Below are positions 1 through 5,397 of a DNA stretch of 64,000 nt, in pieces. Numbering within the stretch: the stretch's first letter is position 1; every line of letters starts with the position of its first letter. The position numbers and the translations under genes were made by a program. This stretch comes from Paracoccus lutimaris. Lineage in GTDB: Bacteria > Pseudomonadota > Alphaproteobacteria > Rhodobacterales > Rhodobacteraceae. A model generated the notes under the pieces. It did no database searches. It was not told where the DNA came from and worked only from the letters and a program-made list of their open reading frames with translations. The stretch is taken from the NCBI RefSeq assembly GCF_003337565.1, contig NZ_QPJL01000004.1, positions 1-64,000 of the forward strand. Direction: 5' to 3'.

Positions 1-95
1 CCCCAGCTGGTTCAAGCCGGGGCAAGGTTGCACATGGGTCAATTCTCAATGACAATTTCCGCTGTTGCCGGGTCAAATCTCAGTGGCAATCAACA
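1..95. mobile_element. Terminal end of an IS21-family insertion sequence (partial)
   Basis: Two direct, imperfect 21-bp repeats occur here: GGGTCAATTCTCAATGACAAT at 36 and a close variant with CAGTGGCAAT at 70. On the other strand these read as TGTCATTGAGAATTGACCC and GATTGCCACTGAGATTTGACCC-like units, and the outermost bases read TGTTGATTGCC. Tandem internal repeats of this kind at a TG...CA end are typical of IS21-family elements. The istA/istB genes would lie outside the window. The boundary at about 95 is inferred from the end of the second repeat and from where tape-measure-like coding resumes. Confidence 0.55.
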
Positions 96-110
96 GCCGA
101 GGCGGCTTCG

Positions 111-1172
111 ATGGAGGTGATGAGGAGCCAGGCCGAGGCCAGCGAGAAGTTCCTTGCCGCCGAAGAAGCGCAGAACGCCAAGACGGCCGAGCGCCTGCAG
201 CTTGAGCGCGAAATTGAAAGCGTGCGGCGCAGGGCAGCCGACAGCGGCGCGTATCTGACCGAGGCCGAACTGGAAGCGCAGGCGGGCCGCAACCTCGCTG
301 CCGAAGCCGCCCGCAAGCCCTCTGGCGCTGCTCGCGGCGGTGGCCGGTCAAAGGGCGGGGGCGGATCGTCGCGTCAGTCGGATTTCCAGCGCGAGATCGA
401 CAGCACCCGCGAGCGGATCGCGCTGTGGGAAACCGAGGCGGCGGCAATGGTCGCGGCGGCGGCCAGCGGGCAGGAATATGGCGACGCGCTGGACTTCGCC
501 CGCAAGCGCGCCGAACTGCTTCACGCGGCGCAGCAGGACGGCAAGACCATCACCCCGGAACTGTCTGCTGAAATCGACAAGCTGGCAGAAGCATATATGA
601 CGGCGGGCATGGAAGCCGAGGATGCGGCCGACCGGCTGGACAGGATCAAGGAGCAATCCGAGGCCGGCAAAGAGGCGCTGGAAGACATCTTCGGGGCTGT
701 GCTGGAAGGTGCGGACAGCGCCAAGCAAGCAGTCGCCCGTCTGTTGATGGAGATCGCCAAGATCCAGCTCATGAAGGGCATCATGAGCCTGCCGGGCATG
801 GGCGCTATCAGCGGCGCTATCGGCCGCGCGCTGATTCCCGGCTTTGCGTCAGGTGGCGATCATCGCGGCGGCTTGCGGATCGTAGGCGAGCGCGGCCCGG
901 AACTTGAAGCCACTGGCCCGTCGCGAATCTGGAACGCGGATCAGACCCGGAACCTGTTGGCGGGGCGCCCGACCGGCGCAGGCAGCGGCGCAGCCATGCA
1001 AGCCGTCGGGACCACGACGATCAGGCTTGACCTGTCGCCCGACCTTGAGGCCCGCGTGCTGGACAAGGCCAGTGAGCAAAGTGTCCAGATCACCCGGCAG
1101 AGCGTCGCGGCCTATGACCGTCAGATGCCGAGCCGGATGCAACAGATTTCAGCACAGCCCCGGAGGCGCTGA
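111..1172 (+). CDS. Phage tail tape-measure protein, C-terminal part (5' end lost to IS insertion)
   Basis: This is the C-terminal part of a tail length/tape-measure protein, which sets the tail tube length and is threaded through it. The first 190 residues are charged, Ala/Glu-rich and predicted helical coiled coil. A more hydrophobic stretch (MKGIMSLPGMGAISGAIGRA) follows near residues 222-241. The tail then contains the motif FASGGDHRGGLRIVGERGPE, found near the C terminus of many tape-measure proteins. Full-length tape measures are far longer than these 353 residues. The frame stays open upstream into the putative IS end at 1-95, so the ATG at 111 is probably internal and the gene is broken. 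The stop overlaps the next start as TGATG. Confidence 0.75.
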   Translation: MEVMRSQAEASEKFLAAEEAQNAKTAERLQLEREIESVRRRAADSGAYLTEAELEAQAGRNLAAEAARKPSGAARGGGRSKGGGGSSRQSDFQREIDSTRERIALWETEAAAMVAAAASGQEYGDALDFARKRAELLHAAQQDGKTITPELSAEIDKLAEAYMTAGMEAEDAADRLDRIKEQSEAGKEALEDIFGAVLEGADSAKQAVARLLMEIAKIQLMKGIMSLPGMGAISGAIGRALIPGFASGGDHRGGLRIVGERGPELEATGPSRIWNADQTRNLLAGRPTGAGSGAAMQAVGTTTIRLDLSPDLEARVLDKASEQSVQITRQSVAAYDRQMPSRMQQISAQPRRR

Positions 1173-1528
1173 TGAGGCGGCTACAGAAACAGCTCTGTGC
1201 GGCGTTGGAAGGGCGCATGAAAGGCCGCAAGGTTCCGGTGCCCGAGGCCGGCGGCCCGCTTCTCGATGCGTTTCTTGCCCTGTCCCGCGCCCGGTCCTGC
1301 GGACCTGTCGGGCCGAACCCGATCAGCTGGCAGGATCTGGCCGCGTTGTCGCAGGTGATGCGGATGCCGATTGAGCCGCGCCACGCCAAAATCATCATGG
1401 CACTGGATGAGGTCTGGCTGCAGGAAACCTATCGCGACCGCCGCCAGCCGCCCGAGAGCGTGAAGACCCTGCCGCCGGTATCGCAGCACCCGATCAGTGC
1501 GGCCCTTCTGGACGTGATGATGGGATGA
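1172..1528 (+). CDS. Small phage tail-region protein of unknown function
   Basis: This 118-residue protein begins at an ATG overlapping the tape-measure stop (TGATG), with a GGAGG box 5 bases upstream, so it is translationally coupled. The segment SWQDLAALSQVMRMPIEPRH, followed by a conserved-looking ALDEVWL, resembles short proteins encoded beside tape-measure genes in Rhodobacterales phages, some of them called tail-assembly chaperones. I see no catalytic motif, signal peptide or membrane segment. The assignment rests on context and should be treated as a phage hypothetical protein. Confidence 0.6.
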   Translation: MRRLQKQLCAALEGRMKGRKVPVPEAGGPLLDAFLALSRARSCGPVGPNPISWQDLAALSQVMRMPIEPRHAKIIMALDEVWLQETYRDRRQPPESVKTLPPVSQHPISAALLDVMMG

Positions 1529-2034
1529 AGCATCACCAGGATCAGTTCGAGAAGGCCAATGAAAGGAAGCGGCTGCGGCGCGAGCGGGACGCCCGCCGGG
1601 ATATGCTTGGGGCCGGCCGATTCGATGCATTGGTGAAGGAACTCGCGGCGGTGATCCGGCTGGCCTTCGAGGCCGGGGCGACCGCTTCACTGTTCGGCCT
1701 GGAAGGGCCGTTGCGCGCCGGGATCCGGGCCGACCTCTGCCGGCAAGGCTGGCGCTGGATCGGCGCTGACGACATGGCGCGCGAGATTTTGGCCGAGGCG
1801 TTCCGCCGCGTGAACGCTGTCAGGCCGAGCTGGGAAGAAGGACAACAGGAATGGGCCATTCACGCCGGAACCCTGATCGAACGGACCCGCTGCGTTCGCT
1901 GTCACAAGCCATTGCCCGAGGGACATTTCAAGTTCTGCAGCAACACCTGCGGAGCATCGCACCATCAGCGGATGGCGACCCGAAAGTGGGCGTCGGACGA
2001 AACCGCGGTGAGACTGGCGATCAACTCGATCTGA
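1525..2034 (+). CDS. Phage hypothetical protein with C-terminal zinc knuckle
   Basis: The protein has 169 residues. Its start overlaps the previous stop (ATGA). Residues 5-35 are very basic (repeated K/R-E pairs, probable helix). The middle part is unremarkable. Near residue 117 comes a CVRCHKPLPEG...FCSNTC knuckle, which matches CxxC-x(n)-FCSxxC zinc-binding modules. The same module recurs four times in the next reading frame just downstream, so this gene may be the 5' half of a longer protein interrupted by a frame change near 1961-2034. Function is unknown; nucleic-acid or protein binding through zinc is only an inference. Confidence 0.6.
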   Translation: MKHHQDQFEKANERKRLRRERDARRDMLGAGRFDALVKELAAVIRLAFEAGATASLFGLEGPLRAGIRADLCRQGWRWIGADDMAREILAEAFRRVNAVRPSWEEGQQEWAIHAGTLIERTRCVRCHKPLPEGHFKFCSNTCGASHHQRMATRKWASDETAVRLAINSI

Positions 2035-2657
2035 CCGCGCGCTGTCTCTATTGCGGTGAACCTCTGCCTAAGGGGTCTATGATAACCCGCCTATACTGTT
2101 CCTCAGAATGCAAGGCTGACGAGTATACCGACCTTGAGCGATTGGCGCGCGGTCAGGAAAGAAAGCCCATGCGCAAACCTAAGGGCATGAGGCAATGCGA
2201 TCATTGTGGCGGGGCGCTACCAATCGAGAAAGCGCAGCAGGCCCGGTTTTGCAGCGAGTCCTGCCAGATGAAGGCGGCCAATAGGAGGCGCAAGGCGGCG
2301 TCACCATTCATGCCCTGTTCCCATTGCGGCAAGCCGTTCGGCGCTGACAGGCCAGGGCGCAGGTTCTGCTGTGCAGAATGCAGCGCCCTTTCACAGCGGC
2401 GTCGCAAGGTGGTCAGGTGTGTCCAGTGTGGCAAAGCTTTTCATCAGCATTCCAGCACCGCCCGCTTCTGTTCCGCGTCCTGTGTAGCCAAGCACAAGCA
2501 CGCAACCGGGGTGTTGCGGCACTTTCCCCGCAAGTTGACGGCGCGTGGCTTCGACCGGCTGCTGGAAAGGCAGCGACCCCGGCGCCCCTACCGGATGCGC
2601 CTGACCGCGCAGAGGTTCGATAAGATAGTTGCTGACTGGCTTATGGGGCGGCGCTGA
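1986..2657 (+). CDS. Tandem zinc-knuckle protein in phage remnant (start uncertain)
   Basis: This frame carries four consecutive CxxC-x(11-14)-(F/Y)C(S/C)xxC modules: CLYC/YCSSEC, CDHC/FCSESC, CSHC/FCCAEC and CVQC/FCSASC. A basic C-terminal tail rich in Arg and Lys follows. Each module has four Cys suited to one zinc ion. The open frame extends upstream to 1851 but there overlaps the preceding gene and looks non-coding. The GTG at 1986 is the first start that keeps all four modules but has no clear ribosome site. The ATG at 2079 has AAGGGG upstream but cuts the first module. The fifth module sits in the preceding gene in another frame, so the two may once have been one protein. Confidence 0.5.
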   Translation: MGVGRNRGETGDQLDLTARCLYCGEPLPKGSMITRLYCSSECKADEYTDLERLARGQERKPMRKPKGMRQCDHCGGALPIEKAQQARFCSESCQMKAANRRRKAASPFMPCSHCGKPFGADRPGRRFCCAECSALSQRRRKVVRCVQCGKAFHQHSSTARFCSASCVAKHKHATGVLRHFPRKLTARGFDRLLERQRPRRPYRMRLTAQRFDKIVADWLMGRR

Positions 2658-2703
2658 ACGAAGGGCGGGCGCTGTTTGCGCTCGATCTCGCCAGTGATAA
2701 CTT

Positions 2704-2934
2704 CTACAGTTGCCGTGCTGCGGCTCTGCCAAGATCGGTCGGCCTAAAACCTGTTGCGCCGTGGTGGCGTCGGCTTTCGCCCCTTTCGATCAAACCTAAG
2801 TTTATTAGGCTGTCGAACGTCACGGCGCCGATCCCGCTGCCGAGCTTGCCGGGCACCTGAAAGTCCCCTTGAAGGAAATCACTTTCAAAGATGATGTTTT
2901 TCAGCGCCTTGATTTGGCGAGCACTCAACTGCAT
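2704..2934 (-). CDS. Small possible winged-helix-like protein, partner of the RHH gene
   Basis: This is a 76-residue protein. Its ATG lies 10 bases inside the end of the ribbon-helix-helix gene, so the two form an overlapping two-gene operon. The pattern SARQIKALKNII...FDSLINLGLIERG...FRPTDLGRAAARQL resembles a small winged-helix fold: a recognition-like helix, then a wing, then an LTxxGRAA-type ending. That reading is weak and comes from sequence feel alone. A regulator pair or toxin-antitoxin-like pair is possible, but no toxin active-site motif is visible. Confidence 0.5.
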   Translation of the reverse strand: MQLSARQIKALKNIIFESDFLQGDFQVPGKLGSGIGAVTFDSLINLGLIERGESRRHHGATGFRPTDLGRAAARQL

Positions 2935-3119
2935 CCTTTCACCCTCTCAACAATTCGGCGGATCATTTCCGGCCGGGACGGCATTGAGTCCAACTTGGCG
3001 CGTTCAGTGTCCAGCCAGTCGAGAATGTCTGGCTGAAGGCGAACCATGACCGGCGTGCCCTTGCCTGTGGCGGGTCTGCCGCCGCGGTTTATGGTATCAT
3101 TTTCTGGTTGTTTGCTCAT
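2925..3119 (-). CDS. Ribbon-helix-helix (CopG/Arc-type) DNA-binding protein
   Basis: The protein has 64 residues. A short polar N terminus (GRPATGKG) is followed by TPVMVRLQPDILDWLDTERA, a beta strand with alternating hydrophobics and then helix 1. MPSRPEMIRRIVERV then forms helix 2. This is the layout of a ribbon-helix-helix dimer, which reads DNA with the strand. It is encoded divergently from the phage-type genes at 3211-3827 and overlaps the small gene downstream. Two inverted ATGRTAYCAT-like sites flank its start, so autoregulation is likely. It could be an antitoxin or a phage repressor. Confidence 0.7.
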   Translation of the reverse strand: MSKQPENDTINRGGRPATGKGTPVMVRLQPDILDWLDTERAKLDSMPSRPEMIRRIVERVKGCS

Positions 3120-3135
3120 GAGGTTTATGATACCA
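3092..3135. promoter_or_regulatory. Inverted pair of TGGTATCAT sites flanking the RHH gene start
   Basis: TGGTATCAT at 3092-3100 and its exact reverse complement ATGATACCA at 3127-3135 face each other across the ATG at 3119. Each half is itself close to the palindrome ATGRTAYCAT. RHH proteins commonly bind paired short palindromes at their own promoters, so this is a candidate autoregulatory operator. One copy lies inside the coding start, which would also fit repression by road-block. Confidence 0.45.
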
Positions 3136-3210
3136 CATAGGGCGAGCCGGGCAAGTGCTGTAACACAAGTCCGGCCCTAACCGAAACGCTGATCTATGGA
3201 GGATCACCGC

Positions 3211-3387
3211 ATGGCTATTCATTGCCATAACACCCCCGGCTTGCCTGACGCCAGCCTGCACATCATCCGTGACATGATCCTGCTGGCGCTGGATGCAACC
3301 GAAAACCCGGCGATGACCGAACGCAACCGCATCGAGGCGCGCGCCACTCTGGCCGAGGCTCTGGACGCGATGGAGGGCCGGGCATGA
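3211..3387 (+). CDS. Small phage-type hypothetical protein
   Basis: The product has 58 residues (MAIHCHNTPGL...ALDAMEGRA). The frame is open from an ATG at 3196, but a GGAGG box lies inside that extension and sits 8 bases before the ATG at 3211, which decides the start. The protein looks fully helical in its second half (DMILLALDATENPAMTERNRIE). No family was recognised. The stop overlaps the next gene's start (ATGA). It is transcribed away from the RHH regulator. Confidence 0.6.
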   Translation: MAIHCHNTPGLPDASLHIIRDMILLALDATENPAMTERNRIEARATLAEALDAMEGRA

Positions 3388-3827
3388 TTCCCTCATTCCC
3401 CATGACCACGGCCGAACGGATGGCCGCGTTCTGCAAGCGCTACGAGGTTGAACCGTGCAAGCTGCGCTACAGCCGCCGCGCGACCGACAGCATTGTCATG
3501 ACCGACGAACTGCTGAATTGGCACATAACCAATGGTGCAAGTCTGGACTGGATTTGCCTTGGCAGCGTAAGCCCGATGATGACCGCCTATCGCAATGAGG
3601 TGCTGCGGACGAATCGCGATAGGCGCATCCTGCGAGACCTGACACCGGTCGAGCAAGAGGCGTTGACCTTCGTCCTGCGCGCTGTTCTGGACGGCGGCCT
3701 GAAATTGCAACCCGCGCTGGATTTGTGGACCGCCGAGTGCACCAAGCGCCACGAAGCCGGGGATGGTATCAGGGGTGAGTGCAACGCCCAAACGTTCCCA
3801 GAAGGCCCCGCTGGTTCGCAAGCCTGA
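3384..3827 (+). CDS. Phage-type hypothetical protein
   Basis: This 147-residue protein begins at an ATG overlapping the previous stop. The segment DELLNWHITNGASLDWICLGSV looks like the short region following helix-turn-helix-like segments in Rhodobacterales phage proteins, where a conserved GASLDWL phrase is common. The rest is unremarkable and largely helical. It is the last gene before the tRNA-Ser, the position where an element inserted in that tRNA would end. No integrase motif is present. Confidence 0.55.
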   Translation: MIPSFPMTTAERMAAFCKRYEVEPCKLRYSRRATDSIVMTDELLNWHITNGASLDWICLGSVSPMMTAYRNEVLRTNRDRRILRDLTPVEQEALTFVLRAVLDGGLKLQPALDLWTAECTKRHEAGDGIRGECNAQTFPEGPAGSQA

Positions 3828-3901
3828 TGGGGGAACGTAGAGGGGAATGAATCCGGTCTGATCCGAATTTCCCTTTCATATCAACGCATTAAAAATGGAT
3901 C

Positions 3902-3991
3902 TGGCGGACAGTGAGGGATTCGAACCCTCGAGACGGTTCCCCGCCTACACACTTTCCAGGCGTGCGCCTTCGACCACTCGGCCAACTGTCC
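3902..3991 (-). tRNA. tRNA-Ser (anticodon GGA)
   Basis: Reading the minus strand, the 5' acceptor arm GGACAGT pairs with ACTGTCC, followed by a G discriminator and an encoded CCA. The anticodon loop reads CTGGAAA, with anticodon GGA. A long variable arm as expected for serine tRNAs and a GGTTCGAATCC T-loop are present. The length is 90 bases including CCA. Phage-type genes end about 75 bases beyond its 3' end, which makes this tRNA the likely attachment site. Confidence 0.95.
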
Positions 3992-4041
3992 GTGGCGGCC
4001 CGTCTAGCGTGGCGGCGCGCGCTGTGCAAGCCGCTGTTCGC

Positions 4042-4632
4042 TCAAAGCTTCGAAATCCGCTTCTGCAGCTCGGCCAGCTGCCGGCGGATCTCGGTCATGT
4101 CCTCGGGCTCCGTGGGCTTCCTGCCGGAACGCGGCGCCGGATTCGCCTCGCCCTGATCGTCGGGCTCGGGGCCGCTGCCGCCGCCGGTCCACCCCGCCGA
4201 CATCGCCTTCAGAAACATCCTTTGCTGGCGCTGCAACGCCTCAAAGCCCGGCATCGACGACATCGGGTTGGGGAAGGTCGAGAGATTCTCCATCATCTTC
4301 GACTGCCCCTCGCGCAGCATCTCGAAGCTGGCGGCCAGGAATTGCGGGACCACCGATTGCGCCTGCGTGGTGTAGCTGCGCACCAGATCGACCAGAACCT
4401 CGATCGGCAGCACGCTTTCGCCCCGACCCTCGTGCTCGGCGATGATCTGCAAGAGATATTGCCGCGTCAGGTCGTCCCCGGTCTTCAGATCGACGATGCG
4501 GACCTGACGACCAGCGCGGATGAAACCAGCTATGTCGTCCAGAGTGACATAGTCGCTCGTCTCGGTGTTGTAGAGGCGACGACTTGCATAGCGCTTGATC
4601 AGAAGCGGGGTCGTGTTTTCGGCTTCAGCCAT
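4042..4632 (-). CDS. phaR: Polyhydroxyalkanoate synthesis regulator PhaR
   Basis: PhaR represses phasin and other PHB genes and is released from DNA when it binds nascent PHB granules. The 196-residue protein has the N-terminal DNA-binding region (LLIKRYASRRLYNTETSDYV, residues 10-29), the DLKTGDDLTRQYLLQII segment and a helical C-terminal half with a Glu/Arg-rich end. The ATG at 4632 is preceded by GGAGGAGCC; a longer frame to 4749 is unlikely to be used. It lies downstream of phaP on the same strand, separated by a terminator. An imperfect CTGC-N4-GCAG site at 4646-4657 suggests autoregulation. Confidence 0.95.
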   Translation of the reverse strand: MAEAENTTPLLIKRYASRRLYNTETSDYVTLDDIAGFIRAGRQVRIVDLKTGDDLTRQYLLQIIAEHEGRGESVLPIEVLVDLVRSYTTQAQSVVPQFLAASFEMLREGQSKMMENLSTFPNPMSSMPGFEALQRQQRMFLKAMSAGWTGGGSGPEPDDQGEANPAPRSGRKPTEPEDMTEIRRQLAELQKRISKL

Positions 4633-4751
4633 GGCTCCTCCGGCAATGCATTCGCAGCATGATGGAAAATACATCGCGGAAATGCAAAGAAAATCGCCCG
4701 GATGAACAACATCGCTGCAACGGATGCGGCGTCGCAGAAAAGCAGACATGA

Positions 4752-4781
4752 AAAAGGGGGACGGTTGCCCGTCCCCCTTTT
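4752..4781 (-). terminator. Rho-independent terminator after phaP
   Basis: A perfect 13-bp stem is present: AAAAGGGGGACGG at 4752-4764 pairs with CCGTCCCCCTTTT at 4769-4781 across a TTGC loop. On the minus strand it ends in a T run, directly beyond the phaP stop. It insulates phaP from phaR, so phaR should have its own promoter. Confidence 0.85.
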
Positions 4782-4804
4782 CCGAATTCGACCAGTCCTG
4801 AAAA

Positions 4805-5281
4805 TCAGGCTTTGGCGGTCGCCGCGGTCGCCGAGGTGGCAGCGGCGGTGGCTTTTTTCACGGCAGCCTGGGTGTCGCGGGTCGCTTTTTCAGCGGCTTT
4901 CTGCGCGTCCGAGGCCAGGTCCTTGCCAGCGGTCAGCATCAGGTCGACGGTGTCCATCTGGACTTTCTTCGCGACTTCAGCGAAGGCGGCCATGTGCTCG
5001 GCAGCCATTTCGGCAGCGGCAGTGGTGAAGTCGCTGACGGCTTTGGCGTATTCGGCCGGCTCTTCTTTCGAAGCGGTCAGCTCACCCATGCGGGCGATGG
5101 TGTCTTTGGCCCACTGCGACGAGATCTCGGTCGAACGCTCGGCGGCGGCCAGGGCAACCTTGGCCATTTTCTCGCCCAGAGCGGTTTGCGATTTGAAAGC
5201 GTCCTGGAACGACGAGGTGTCGACCGGGAATTTCGCCATCACTTCTTGCAGGGTCTTGGTGAAGTCGGGGGTCTTAGCCAT
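4805..5281 (-). CDS. phaP: Phasin (PHB granule coat protein)
   Basis: Phasins coat PHB granules and set their size and number. This 158-residue protein is all helical and Ala/Lys/Glu-rich, with the phasin core around residues 15-115 (FQDAFKSQTALGEKMAKVAL, then an amphipathic FAEVAKKVQMDTVDLMLTAGK) and an Ala-rich tail ending AAATSATAATAKA. There is no signal peptide, as expected for a cytoplasmic granule protein. A GGAGAG box precedes the ATG. The promoter carries two PhaR sites, so it should be repressed until PHB accumulates. phaC lies 116 bases upstream on the same strand. Confidence 0.95.
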   Translation of the reverse strand: MAKTPDFTKTLQEVMAKFPVDTSSFQDAFKSQTALGEKMAKVALAAAERSTEISSQWAKDTIARMGELTASKEEPAEYAKAVSDFTTAAAEMAAEHMAAFAEVAKKVQMDTVDLMLTAGKDLASDAQKAAEKATRDTQAAVKKATAAATSATAATAKA

Positions 5282-5337
5282 TTGCTCTCTCCTTGGTCGG
5301 CGCGTAGCTTGAGCACCGGTTTAATTGAACTGACCCC

Positions 5338-5390
5338 GATATACTTTCTGCGCCGCAGCATTGCAAGAGGCTTTTGCTGCGGCGCAGAAA
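5338..5390 (-). promoter_or_regulatory. phaP promoter with two PhaR operator sites in a 16-bp inverted repeat
   Basis: On the minus strand, TTGCAA (5366-5361) and TATATC (5343-5338) are spaced by 17 bp, giving a -35/-10 pair. CTGCGCCGCAG at 5348-5358 lies between them and CTGCGGCGCAG at 5377-5387 lies just upstream. Both match the CTGC-N3-GCAG sequence recognised by Paracoccus PhaR. They form the arms of a perfect 16-bp inverted repeat (5345-5360 and 5375-5390) with a 14-bp spacer. A repressor bound here would block RNA polymerase. Confidence 0.8.
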
Positions 5391-5397
5391 AATTTCT

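Noticed and set aside
1851..1985. Earlier start of the zinc-knuckle frame
   Set aside because: This part overlaps the preceding gene's real zinc knuckle in another frame and looks non-coding. It is not counted as protein.
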